This document shows, piece after piece, positions 34,392 through 45,668 of a stretch of DNA of 64,000 nt. The DNA lies in assembly GCA_022575985.1 (NCBI GenBank), contig JAKSXM010000002.1:20261001-20325000 (forward strand), written 5' to 3'. Numbering within the stretch: the stretch's first letter is position 1; every line of letters starts with the position of its first letter. This stretch comes from Anagrus nilaparvatae. Taxonomy: Eukaryota > Arthropoda > Insecta > Hymenoptera > Mymaridae. The notes under the pieces are model-generated. The model did not search any database. It saw only the letters and a program-made list of their open reading frames with translations, and was not told where the DNA came from. The position numbers and the translations under genes are program-made.

Positions 34392-36641
34392 TAAACGTAA
34401 CGTATATGGTGAAGTCCATGCAAACAGTGCACCTTGTTCTAACAGAAGTAGTATTACTGAAATAATAAAATAAGATATTAATAATTTTCGAGAGAATTTT
34501 AAAAATCAAGAATTCCCCGAGTATACGCCATAATTTATGTATTTAAAAATAAATTAACTGGGGTAAAAATTATAGAAAGGTAAGTATAATAACTCGAACA
34601 CGTTGACATTTTCTAAGTCTTAAGCGAAATCGAAACTGTTGTTAGTCCCTAAGCCCTAATTATTCTAAGTTTCAGAATCAAAATTATTTAAAGTCTCTTA
34701 TCCGGATTTTTCTAACAACTTGTATCGAAATTATATATTTTAAGTCCATTTGCACCCCCCTACTTAAAATTAACTTTTTTCACATCCTACCCTCGATTCT
34801 GAGCTTTTCAAAGAATATCTCTTAAGGGGATAAGGCTATGAAAATGAAATCCAAAATTAAAAAATTTTTTTTTATTTAAAAAGTTAGTATAACACCTCAA
34901 AAGAATGTAAAAAAATTTTTAGGTATTTATCTTAACTACTTTGGAAGCTATAGCCACTTTACCGAGAGTATTCGCGGTTTGATTATTTCACTATTTTCGT
35001 TCGAAACCAATTTCTTGAGTGAAATTATTATCAGTAAAAAAACTTTTTCAATACATAATACTTTCAAAATTAGTAGAGCAGTTAGCTATTGTGAAGGTTT
35101 ACTGTAAAATCCCGGTATCGCTGAAAAGTCGGTAAAAAACTTGTTCTTCAAATTTTTACTAATTTAAAAACTCTAATGTACTGTTAATATATATTATTTA
35201 CCAATTCAAAAATTGTTTTAAAATAATTTTATCTCTTTACTTTCAAAACATTGCAAAAACCTTTTTTGGAAAGTATAGTTTTGTTGATTTGAGAGTTTTC
35301 ATCAATTTCCCAGATATTATGGAACATTTTTGACACCCCAAATAAATTTCTGAAATCCCGCGCAAGTACGGGCCTTGGTTTTGGATTCTAAATACCCAAA
35401 AACCATTAGTAGGCCTTCTTTTGAAGCTAATTTTCCGTCGCCAATCATTAAGATGCTCAAATACATACTATTTTAGTCGTTCACAAATTAGATATCTAAT
35501 CACAGATTAGAAAAAATCATTATCGCATTTTAAAATATTTTGTTACATTCTTAAATAAATTTTTTACAATTAAATTTCGCGAAGAAAAAAAATAATAACA
35601 AATAATTTTTGCAAATACTTCACCTCCAGATGCTGCTATACATTGTGGAAATAACGTTTTGTTGCAATATAATTTCTTTAGAAAATTGAAAAATAACATA
35701 GCTGCGTGATTATCTATTCTGCAAGTAATACACAGGATCTAAAAATTAATAATTTTAAATATCATTCTGTTAAATTTTTTTTTTTAATTTATTACTATAC
35801 CTAATAAATTTGTTTTTCTTTGCAAGGAAAAAGAAAGTCTCTGATAAGATGTACTTTGTAAAAATTTATCTTTACGAATCAATTCATCAGCTGATGAAGA
35901 AATTCAAAACATAACAATTTCAATTTGCCAATGTGCGCATACCACGTGACACATTGTTTATTATATCTGAATCAAATGTATCATATACATAAAATTGTTT
36001 TTAGTAGTGTGAAAAGGAGGGGTATTACCTATTCTCCAGCGTGTAAATATAAATGTGTCCAACCTAAATTTATTTATTCATCCTCCAGCATGTAAATATT
36101 AATATTTTTAGGTTGTACTCATTTATAAATACTTGCTGGAGGATGGGAAATATTCTTTGGGTAATATTCTTTACCATGTCTAAGTATCTATTATTACTGA
36201 AAATATATTTACTGATGTTGACTAAGTTTAAAAGATTTTATGTTACTTTTATTTATAAATTAATTAATTGATTATTAGCGAATGCGCCATCAATGTTAAA
36301 AGCATCCAAAAATTTTATCAGCACAAAAATGGATCCACCTCAGTAAAACGTATGTATTTTTGGTCACTGAAACCGATTTTAAAGGTTTCATCCACTTTTT
36401 GATAGACAGTTTTGAGTAATAATCTCTATGTCATAAAAAATCAGCAAAAAATTAGCAAGATAGGTAAATTCATGAAAGCAATTGGCAATTGAGCCTATAT
36501 TTGGTACCCCAAGAAGGTTTTCGGGGTCATTGATTACAATTTTGAAGACAGATTTTTAAAAATCAAAATTGCGGATTCAAAATGGCGTATTCCTAACCTT
36601 AGAAACGGCGATTTTTGCTGTTTTCAGCAATTTTACGTTGT

Positions 36642-37131
36642 CTACACGGCCAGGCTGCTTTGCTCGAAAATTCAAGCAGTTTGCTTGAAATTTCAAACAA
36701 TTCAAGCAAATTGCTTTAATTTTCAAGTAATTTGCTTGAATTTTCAAGCAATCAATTAAATCAAATAAAAAAGGCTGTAGGAAAGCTTAAATTTTGTTCC
36801 CCTCCCTTTTTTTAAGAGTCATTTGAGAAAAAAAATTTGGATTACCTGCTGTTTTACCTAATTGCCTATTTCTTTCATTTTTTAGTTATATAAATTTCTG
36901 GTTCTTTACTGCTTTTATGTTATCCGGTATTAGTAGGTAAAACAGCAGGTAATACAAATTTTTTTTCTCAAATAACTCTTAAAATAAGGGAAGGGAACAA
37001 AATTTAATCTTTCCTACAGTCTTTATTATTTGATTTAATTGATTGCCTGAAATTCCAAGCAGTATCCTTGAAATTTCAAGCAATTCAAGCAAACTGTTTG
37101 AATTTTCAAGCAAAGCAGCCTGGCCGTGTAG
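36642..37131. repeat. Nested palindromic element, 490 bp
   Basis: The ends CTACACGGCCAGGCTGCTTT and AAAGCAGCCTGGCCGTGTAG are exact mirrors. The subterminal part is built from repeats of CAAGCAATTTGCTTGAA-like half-palindromes. The arms meet around an AAAACAGCAGGTAAT-containing centre near 36900. Confidence 0.85.
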
Positions 37132-37585
37132 TAAGTTTTTCGGACTAATTATCACGATTCTGAGGTCATATTTTTAATTATCGAAATAGAAGGCTAAAAA
37201 TGATTGATTCTTAAACTCATAATCGGCAATAAATGCTATTTTAAACATTTTAACGTTTTGCATAATAACTTTTTAGGATCGGTGATCACGAACCTAAGGT
37301 CAGATTTTTAATAATTAAAAACATGACCTCAGAATCGTATTAACTCGTCCAAAAAACTTAGCACCCTGGTGCAAAAAACATCGATGAATAAGCGCTAATT
37401 TTCAGCGCTTATTTTCATCGCTAAATCAGCGCTTGTTTAGTGCAAAAAAATAACTTAAAAAATTTTTTTTTCAATAAATTTTTTTTTTTTAATTTTTTAA
37501 AAATTTTTGAGGGGAAGGTGGGGGAGTTATTATGAACCGGTGGACCCATAATCGAATAATGTTTTCGAAAAAATTCCGAATTTTT

Positions 37586-39360
37586 GGTTCCTCATAGAGG
37601 AACCTTTGTGATAGGTGAAATTTTGATTTTCGATATTTTGGCATAAATAAGCACGTTTTGAGACCTCAGGAAGCTAAAAAACCGGTTTTTAAAAAAAGTC
37701 TCTCTGTGTGTGTGTGTGTGTGTGTATGTATGCATGTATGTATGTATGTATGTCGCACTGTAACCGGTGATATTTAACAGCCAACACGACATTAAGACCT
37801 AATTTTTTTTTCAAAATTTTTTTCACCAAAAAAGCTCGAGGTACTTTTTTTTTTTTAATTTGGATGTAATATCTTACCTAATTTATTTCCACGAAAGTAC
37901 TTATATTTGAAAGTATGGTTTTTACTCGATATCTCAAATCTGATACTTAATTTTTTGAAAATTTTTTTCCCAAAATTTTTTTCATAAAAAAATACAAGAA
38001 ACACCAATTTTTTTTTTTCTTCGAACGTAGCACATAATTTGCTTCCATGGAAGTACTAGTTTTAAGAACCTCATAAAAGTAATTTTTTGGACTTGATACT
38101 TAATTTTTTGAAAATTTTTTTCTCAAAATTTTTGCCGCCAAAAAATATAAAAAATGCCAATTTTTTTTTTTTTAGGATGTAGTACTTAATGTTTTTCTAC
38201 GAAAGTACGAATATTTAGAATTATCGTATTTAAATGATTATTTCATGTGATACGTAATTTTTCGAAATTTTTTTTTTTCAAAATTTTTTTAATAAAAAAA
38301 TTAAAAAAATACAATAATTTTTTTTCTTTTTGGACGTAATACCTAATTTATTTCTAGGAAAGTTCTAATATCCAGAATCATCGTTTTTAAAGGATTTCTC
38401 CATTTGCGATGTAATTTTTCGAAATTTTTTTTTTCAAAATTTTTTGTATAAAAAGATTAAAAAAACACAATAATTTTTTTTCTTTTTGGACGTAGTACTT
38501 AATTTATTTCTATGAAAGTACTAATATCCAGAATTATGGTTTTAAAGGATTTCTCTATCTGATATGTAATTTTTTTGAAATTTTTTTTTCAAAATTTTTT
38601 GTATAAAAAAATTAAAAAGACATAATAATTTTTTTTCTTTTTGGACTTAGTACTTAATTTATTTCTATGAAAGTACTAATATCTAGAATTATCGTTTTAA
38701 AGGAATTCTCCATCTGATACGTAATTTTTGTAAATTTTTTTTTTCAAAATTTTTTGTATAAAGAAATTAAAAAAACACAATAATTTTTTTTCTTTTTGGA
38801 TGTAGTATATTTAATTTATTTCTATGAAAGTACTAATATCTAGAATTATTGTTTTTAAAGGATTTTTTCCATCTGATACGTAATTTTTCAAATTTTTTTT
38901 TTGAATATTTTTCATATAAAAAAATTAAAAAAACATCATAATTTTTTTTTCTATTTTGACCTAGTACTAAATTTATTTCTATGAAAGTGCTAATATCTGG
39001 AATTATCATTTATAAAGGAATTCAGCATTTGAGTCGTAATTTTTTTGAAAATTTTTTTTTCAAAATTTTTTACATAAAAAAATCATAAATACCTTATTTT
39101 TTTTTCTTTTTTGACGTAGTACTTAATTTTTTCTATGATAGTATTAATATTTAGAATTATTACGATAAGCATATGGTAAAGTTAATAAGTTACTTGCAGT
39201 TTAGAAAGATTTCTACTTTTTTTACGGTTCAGATTTAAAATTAACTTTTTTTTATGAAATACTGATATCTCAAATTATCATTTTTATTAGATAAAATAGA
39301 CCATTATAAATATTTTGCTATTGTTGATGAGGAACCATAGTGCCAAACACTTGGCAGCGT
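37586..39360 (-). repeat. Hairpin-ended tandem-repeat element, copy 3 (reverse orientation)
   Basis: It starts with the end hairpin GGTTCCTCATAGAGGAACC and finishes TGCCAAACACTTGGCAGCG, the inverted form of the 5' hairpin. A (TG)n/(TATG)n tract lies at 37705-37752. 37880-39150 is a clear tandem array: GAAAGTACTAATATC-type landmarks at 38515, 38669, 38826 and 38983 give a period of about 155 bp. Each unit also has TTTTTGGACGTAGTACTTAA. Confidence 0.8.
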
Positions 39361-39655
39361 TTTTTATTCATCGATGTTTTTTGCACCAGGGCAGATAACG
39401 TAAATATTAGTAAAAATCGCCGTTTCTGAGGTTAGAAATACGCCTTTTTGATTTTTAAATATTTGTCTTCAAAATTGTGATCAGCGACCCCGAAAACCTA
39501 ACTAGGGTACCAAATATAGGCTCAATTAGCAATTCTTTTCAAGAATTCACCTATCTTGCTAATTTTTTGACGATTTTTTATGATATAGCGTACGTTACTC
39601 AAAACTGACCATCCGAAAATAAATGAAACTTTAACATTGCTGGCGCTTTGACTAT

Positions 39656-40038
39656 AGGTCTGTTCTTTTTGTCCCGAAAAAGTAGAACTGGAGTTAAATA
39701 GAGAAAAAAAATGCACGCTCATTTCCATGAAGACTAGATTAATCTCTCTAATTAATCTCTAATCTAGTCTTCATGCTCATTTCAAAAATTTTGTAGGTTA
39801 GATTGTATTTTATTTAAATTTTTATTAATTTTTTTTATTTTAAATAATAGATTATTTACTGCTATCGATAAAAAGTTATATTAAACATGTTTTGACATTT
39901 AATTTTCAGTTAAAGAATTTTATTTCAAAAAAACGTTTTGTTTTTTGAATTACCGTCATGAAAAAGAACACGCGTTCTGTTTAGTTTTACCCCAGTTTTG
40001 CTTCAGGTTAAATTTTTTGGTTCAAAAAGAACAGACCT
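39656..40038. repeat. MITE, 383 bp, with 3-bp target duplication
   Basis: The terminal inverted repeats are AGGTCTGTTCTTTTTG and CAAAAAGAACAGACCT. TAT flanks both sides (39653-39655 and 40039-40041). The related element at 21345-21375 is uninterrupted at the matching place (GATCATATGTAAAAACAATA), giving an empty site. An inner palindrome around AGACTAGATTAATCTC lies near 39732-39772. A 3-bp duplication is typical of PIF/Harbinger-like MITEs. Confidence 0.8.
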
Positions 40039-40041
40039 TAT

Positions 40042-40537
40042 ATGTAAAAACAATATTGTGCTATATTTTTGCTCAGACAAAGTAAATTCTATGTTGATAA
40101 TAATAGTGTCAAATACTATTGTAATTTTTAAAATGTTTTAGTCAAATATTGGTTATAAGTTTACAAAACTTTTAAAAAGTATAAAAAATTTAAATTATTC
40201 TTTTTAAAACATCTATTTAATTTTTATAGATACACTCCAGTTAATATGGGGGGGAGGGGTATTCTTTCCGTTCACCACCAGATTTAGTCTATTATAGGTT
40301 TTTGCGTCAATGATCATGAAAATCGGGGTCTTTTCTATGGGAAAAGTGCGGAACTACCCCTAAAAGGGGGGTATTATTGATTTATTCGAACTTTGTGTGG
40401 TCAGAGTTGGTCCATAAGGGTTTTTTGTCGCTGATCGAGAATTTCGAGGAGTTTTCTATAAAAAGTTAATATTTCATCCCTCAATCAGCATAAAAGATCG
40501 TTCCATATAATAGCATATATGCATGTTTTCAAATGGC
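40042..40537. other. Intergenic; remnant of terminal-repeat element then unassigned sequence
   Basis: The first about 30 bases continue the element that the MITE interrupts. 40220-40530 has a G-rich stretch (GGGGGGGAGGGG at 40249) and no coding signal. Nothing further is recognised. Confidence 0.4.
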
Positions 40538-40950
40538 TCAATAAAGTCCCAATGCAACGCAATGTTCAGATGACATGTCAAGTAGTAATTCTAATATTTG
40601 CGTGTAAACGTTTACTAAGGCTTTTGTTGCATCAGCCCAAGATGACCGTCGTATGGTATCAACCCGTTGAGGAACTTGCAATTTATTATTAGGAGTAGAT
40701 GGTTTTAGAAGACATTCAACAAGGCGTTGATATAGAGGTGAGCCTGCGAAAAAAAGATAAATTTGTTCCAAAAAACTCAAAAATAATTTAGCTCGTTGGC
40801 TATTCATTGCATCGATGCCAACTAAATTCAAGGAGTGTCCCGTGCATGCTACTCAAATGGCTAAAGGATATTCTTTTTGAGCTAGCGCTTGAACCCCTTC
40901 AAATTTTCCAGCCATATTTTGTGCATTATCGTAAAACTGACTTGGAATAT
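40538..40950 (-). pseudogene. hAT-superfamily transposase fragment (ZMYM1/DUF4371-like)
   Basis: On the minus strand a 97-residue frame reads MNLVGIDAMNSQRAKLF...LEQIYLFFAGSPLYQRLVECL, with a VDTIRRSSWADATKALVNVY stretch. This is the pattern of the ZMYM1-like hAT transposases (S...A..FF..LQ.LY.FF..S..R, then TRW.AR). Upstream in the same frame lies YDNAQNMAGKFEGVQALAQK, matching the family's YDNA.NMSGK.KGVQ, but an in-frame TGA separates the two and the Trp of TRW is changed. The usual DDE-type catalytic parts are not all present. It is a short dead remnant, surrounded by other repeats and with no visible terminal repeats of its own. Confidence 0.75.
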
Positions 40951-41040
40951 CATTTATATTTAAATCATTTTCGTTTAAAACTTCTTAAGATTAAAAAACA
41001 TGCTTTCAGCACTGTGGCCAACATTGGGCAAAAATGTTAA

Positions 41041-41382
41041 AAACCTTTCCAAGTACTTACCCATTTTCTTCGATATATTGAGTAATAATAACTAATTGGT
41101 AAACTTTAAATTATACATTTTTTTAAGGATGATTCGGCCTTGATAAACTTTTCTTTTTTAATGAATCAATTAGAAAAAAAAACAAAAAATGCAAATTATA
41201 TTTATTAATTTTTGATATTGGTGGGTGCCTGTAGGCTGGCGCCTAGAGCACCTCATGGATTATTCTGCCCCTGGACTTCAGAAATGAAAAAAGCGACTCA
41301 AATTACATACTAAGTGAGATTTTTAGCCCAAAATATTCAGTCTTTCATTTAGTTGTAAAACTCACCCTCTTCCTTAATAAAC
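41041..41382. other. Intergenic, no feature recognised
   Basis: AT-rich sequence, apart from a short GC-richer phrase at 41220-41280 (GGCTGGCGCCTAGAGCACC). On the minus strand that phrase could encode a decayed continuation of the hAT fragment, but no convincing frame is seen. Confidence 0.3.
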
Positions 41383-41772
41383 AAAAAGATATTGAAAAAA
41401 ATCTGTTTCTGTACTTAAAATATGCATTATTTGCTTGATTATTATGGTAAAATACTATTTTTTTTTTAAATTAGTTTAATTTTTCCGTGATTATTCATTT
41501 CTTCAAAAAAGAAATCATTTTTATTGACAAAATTTTAATTTTTAGGTCAGAAACCTTTGAAAACTGTAAGCAGAATTTATTCAACACAGATTTTCATTGG
41601 TTTTTGACCTAAAAGTTGAAATGTGGTAAAAAAAATTATTTTTTTCTTGAAGAAATGAATACTTAGGGAAAAAGTAAATGAATTTAAAAAAAAAAATAGT
41701 ATTTTACTATAATAATCAAGCAAATAATGCATATTTTAAGTAAAGAAACAGATTTTTTTCAATATCTTTTTT
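41383..41772. repeat. Inverted repeat, about 390 bp
   Basis: Arms containing AAAATATGCATTATTTGCTT and its mirror AAGCAAATAATGCATATTTT surround a centre near 41570. CATTTCTTCAAAAAAGAAA is mirrored by TTTTTCTTGAAGAAATG. It is a degraded fold-back or MITE. Confidence 0.75.
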
Positions 41773-42328
41773 AAGAAAAATTTGAGTAAAATCTTAAATT
41801 GATGATAACTTTGCTAAATTTCATCGTAAAAAGAAAAGTTTTTTTTTCTTTTAGAGTGGTTTTTTTTGGAAATCAGATTTTTTTATCAATTTTTTAAAAA
41901 TTTATTTACCTAAAAAGTTATTTTAAAAAATTGCGGGAGCTCAGATACGAAAAACACAGTTTTTTACATAAAAGTGGAAAAAACTTTTTGGCATCCATCG
42001 CAGATTTCGTGTTCATGTCTTTTTTTGCATTTATTAGGGTCCAAACTACCAGAAAATCATGGTAGTAGTCGCAGCCTAGTCGATTTTTTTTTTTTCATTT
42101 TTGGTGCTGTTAAAACGTACTTTCTCGTAGACATGGACTTATGTTGGTAATAGCTATTTATTAAATAAGGGATATTTTGGCTTTGCATGCAGTTGTAAAC
42201 AGCATGCAAAAGTCGAATCCAATATTTTTTCCCATGTTCTAAAATATAGTTTTACATATAATGGGCAAAAAAGTAATCTCCCTAGGGTAGAAAATAGGGT
42301 TTTTTGCCCTAGATATGTAAAATATATT
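41773..42328. other. Intergenic with relic of the 54505-57725 repeat
   Basis: 41935-42060 (GGGAGCTCAGATACGAAAAA, AAAAGTGGAAAAAACTTTTT) resembles the arm text near 54695-54740. The rest is AT-rich and unassigned. Confidence 0.4.
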
Positions 42329-42330
42329 TA

Positions 42331-42600
42331 CGGCCCGTGTCCAGAAAAGTAAGGGTGATTCTACAGACCTACGTAAACGCAAACCGTAGCCGCAACGTAA
42401 TGCGCACAACACAATACGCATGTGGTTTGTGCGCATTGTGCTGCGGCTGCGATTTTGCGTTTACGGAGGTCTGTAGAATCACCCTAAAGAACGGCACAAA
42501 TCACATGTAAATTGCGATTTGGGGCATTCTTTATTTATGGACAAGGGCCGTCTAAATTTAGCGTAGCGAGAAATTTCGTGGCTGCTGTCCATACAATTCA
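42331..42600. repeat. Palindromic MITE interrupted by a second MITE
   Basis: CGGCCCGTGTCCAGAAAAGT on the left and ATTTATGGACAAGGGCCG on the right are inverted ends of the same small element found at 61168-61285. The insert at 42352-42484 splits it. The flanking CGTGGCTGCTGTCC also recurs, inverted, at 61130-61145. Confidence 0.7.
42352..42484. repeat. Nested 133-bp palindromic MITE with TA duplication
   Basis: AGGGTGATTCTACAGACCTA is mirrored by the right end GGTCTGTAGAATCACCC. TA flanks both sides (42350-42351 and 42485-42486). Removing the insert and one TA gives AAAAGTAAAGAACGG, which matches the uninterrupted sister element. A TA duplication suggests Tc1/mariner-type mobilisation. The interior is GC-rich (GCGGCTGCGATTTTGCG). 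Confidence 0.85.
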
Positions 42601-43004
42601 TTTTTTTTATAATCTTCTATGCACATAAAAAGTTACACTTGTATACAAAATTTCCCACGAATTTTTAGTCATCAGATTTTCATTTAGTCACATGACTTAG
42701 CGGGAAATTGGAAATTTGTAAAAATTTATTCATAAGATGTCTATATTTTTGTATTTATATCGTTTTAAATCGATATATCCATTGATATTTTTTTTAGTTT
42801 AAAAATGTGAAATTTTAAATTGTGAAATTTAAGGCCATCTAGAATAATTTTTATCCATTTACTTTCGAGAAATCTCAACTCGAAAAAAAACGAAAAATGT
42901 TGATTTCTGGCGCATGCACAAATCAAATAAACTTTTGCTTTCCAGAAATAAATTCTACGGAAAATTTCCTTTGTGAACCTAGGAAGAAATAATTTTTCAT
43001 ATGA

Positions 43005-45310
43005 ATGTATTTGGGTCAATATTTGTGAACTGTATATGACTTTGCATGGGTGGGTCTCGAAATGTACTCCAAAGTATGTTTGGTCGAAAGTATATATAAA
43101 AAAAATAATTTTCCCCAATTTTTAGCTTTTTAGATCCAATCCTCTATTTTTTACAGGGATTTTTGTTTTTTTCAATTTTTTGAAATTTTTAATTTTTGAG
43201 AAATTTATGTTCATTAATTTTTCTCGCAAACGCGCACTTTAGAATAAAATTTTTTTTCCTTATAGTACCCCATAGGAAATTTCCCGTAGAATTCGATTCT
43301 GGGGTCCAAAATTATTTTTGAACTGCGCATGCGCGAGAAAATCAACTTTCTTGCTTTGCCTTTTCTAGCTTATATGCCTCAGCTGCAGACAGCTCAATTT
43401 TCATCTTGTTGGTCTCAAATTGTAGGTTTTTTCATATACTTTCAGCATATGAAATCATTTTTTTGGGTAAATTTATTTTTAAAGCGCTAAAATTGAAAAA
43501 TAGCGATTTTTATAAAATCATTTTTCACAAATTTTGAATATTCCGCCAAGTCACGTGACCAAATGAAAATCTGACTAAAAATTCAGATTCAGCGAAAAAT
43601 TTTACATAAGGATACCAATTTTTGTCTTATTTCATTAAATAGTTTCTAAGATATCCTATTTTAAAGATAAAGATTAAAATTGACTTTTTTTAAAAAACCC
43701 TAAATATGGGACTCTGACTTTAATTATCATATCTATTAAACAAATAATTATAAAAAGACGAGTAAAAATTTTTTGGAAACTTAGGGCTTGTAAAAAATTT
43801 TTGAGGCCTATAGAACTCGTTTCTTTTAAAAATTAGAATTTTGGCAGCAATTTCAAAATTGGCCATTTTTGGGTAAGAATAGGGATTTGGTTTATTGACT
43901 ATCGCCATGAGAGAATTAACAACAAATAAATGTGGTGTACGGTAAATAAATGTTGATACGTATACCAAAAAAATGAGACCAATTGGAAGTATTTTGGTTA
44001 GCTGGCGAGGTTGCAGCTTTGTATTAAAGATTATGAAAAAAATCCTATTTTATAACATTGTTGTATTTTGTAGCTATTCTATCTTATTTTCAATTTTCCG
44101 AATTTTCTAGTTACCTAATGAAAATTTTGACCAAATTTTCGGATTCCTCGAGAAATTTTACAAAAGACCCCCTTTTTGGAAAAGTTTTGGATGTTTGCGT
44201 AACGCTATAGAAATAAAAGAAATAGCAAAATACTAAATAACTACAAAATACGACAATGTTATAAAATATGGTTTTTTCGTAATCTTTAATACAAAGCTGC
44301 AACCTCGCCAGTTAACCAAAATACTTCCAATTGGTCCCATTTTTTCGATATACGTATCAACATTTATTTACTGTACACCACGTTTATTTGTTGTTAATTC
44401 TCTCATGGCGATAGTCAATAAACCAAATCCCTATTCTTACCCAAAAATGACCAATTTTGAAATTGCTGCCAAAATTCTAATTTTTAAAAGAAACGAGTTC
44501 TATAGGCCTCAAAAATTTTTTACAAGCCCTAAGATTCCAAAAAATTTTTACTCGTCTTTTTATAATTATTTGTTTAATAGATATGATAATTAAAGTCAGA
44601 GTCCCATATTTAGGGTTTTTTAAAAAAAGTCAATTTTAATCTTTATCTTTAAAATAGGATATCTTAGAAACTATTTAATGAAATAAGACAAAAATTGGTA
44701 TCCTTATGTAAAATTTTTCGCTGAATCTGAATTTTTAGTCAGATTTTCATTTGGTCACGTGACTTGGCGGAATATTCAAAATTTGTGAAAAATGATTTTT
44801 TAAAAATCGCTATTTTTCAATTTTAGTGCTTTTAAAATAAATTTACCCAAAAAAATGATTTCATATGCTGAAAGTATATGAAAAAACCTACAATTTGAGA
44901 ACAACAGGATGAAAATTGAGCTGTCTGCAGCTAAGGCATATAAGCTAGAAAAGGCAAAGCAAGAAAGTTGATTTTCTCGCGCATGCGCAGTTCAAAAAAA
45001 ATTTTGGACCCCAGAGTCGAATTCTACGGGAAATTTCCTATGGGGTACTATAAGGAAAAAAAATTTTATTGTAAAGTGCGCGTTTGCGAGAAAAATTAAT
45101 CAACATAAATTTCTCAAAAATTAAAAATTTCAAAAAATTGAAAAAAACAAAAATCCCTGTAAAAAATAGAGGATTGGATCTAAAAAGCTAAAAATTGGGG
45201 AAAATTATTTTTTTTATATATACTTTCGACCAAACATACTTTGGAGTACATTCTGAGACTCGAAAATCCAAACTGTATACACTTCACAAATATTGACCCA
45301 TTTATTTGGG
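43005..45310. repeat. Fold-back element, about 2.3 kb, arms about 1.05 kb
   Basis: Left arm landmarks ATTTGGGTCAATATTTGTGA, GTCGAAAGTATATATAAA and CCAATTGGAAGTATTTTGGT are mirrored on the right at about 45290, 45230 and 44320. The loop is about 44086-44229. The mirrored ORFs at 43720-43968 and 44405-44593 are the two arms read in opposite directions and are not genes. Related pieces lie at 14655-14765 and 63566-64000. Confidence 0.85.
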
Positions 45311-45668
45311 CTTTCTCACGGTATTCAGGTTTTTGGATATTCTAAAAATATTCAAAAAAATATTTGATACGTATTTTTTTATTTTTAATAAAAATGATTT
45401 TTAACGAAGATATAGCGATTTTAAAACGTTAAAAAACTGGTAGTGGGGGGTAGCGACGCCATATTGCTAAAAACGCTCCATATAACTCTGTATAAATTTC
45501 TGACGTCACTTAGCTAATTCAAAAATTAAATCTATTATTTCTCGGGTTAAACTTTGTTTAAATTAAAAATAAAAAAATACGTATCAAATATTTTAAAACC
45601 AGCTACAAAACCAACCAAATAGAATTTTAAAATTTTTTTCATGATAAAACCCAATTACTGATAAAAAA
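45311..45668. other. Intergenic, no feature recognised
   Basis: AT-rich with loosely mirrored ATTTGATACGTATTTTTTTA (45362-45381) and its reverse near 45570-45590, a weak inverted repeat of about 230 bp. Confidence 0.35.

Larger units (their letters stand above)
31403..36283. repeat. Segmental duplication block B (contains Tret1-like copy 3)
   Basis: It matches block A (15440-19418) in order and orientation, apart from the Helitron-like insertion at 31686-32525, a short GGTTCCTCTTTGAGGAACC insertion at 32632-32650 and a segment near 34740-35160 that differs from block A. Similarity continues into the adjoining terminal-repeat element to about 36415. Confidence 0.85.
36284..39647. repeat. Composite terminal-inverted-repeat element with nested insertions
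   Basis: The left end GCGCCATCAATGTTAAAAGC and right end TTTAACATTGCTGGCGC match the element at 19419-21345. Inner arms match too: TGAGCCTATATTTGGTACCC against its mirror near 39510, and CCTGGTGCAAAAAACATCGA (37361-37380) against TCGATGTTTTTTGCACCAGG (39372-39391). A 490-bp palindrome (36642-37131) and a hairpin-ended element (37586-39360) are inserted inside it. Confidence 0.75.

Noticed and set aside
42765..43118. 117-residue minus-strand ORF
   Set aside because: It runs into an inverted-repeat arm, has no recognisable motif and has biased composition.
43720..44593. Two nearly identical ORFs on opposite strands
   Set aside because: They are the two arms of the inverted repeat 43005-45310; their identity reflects the palindrome, not gene duplication.
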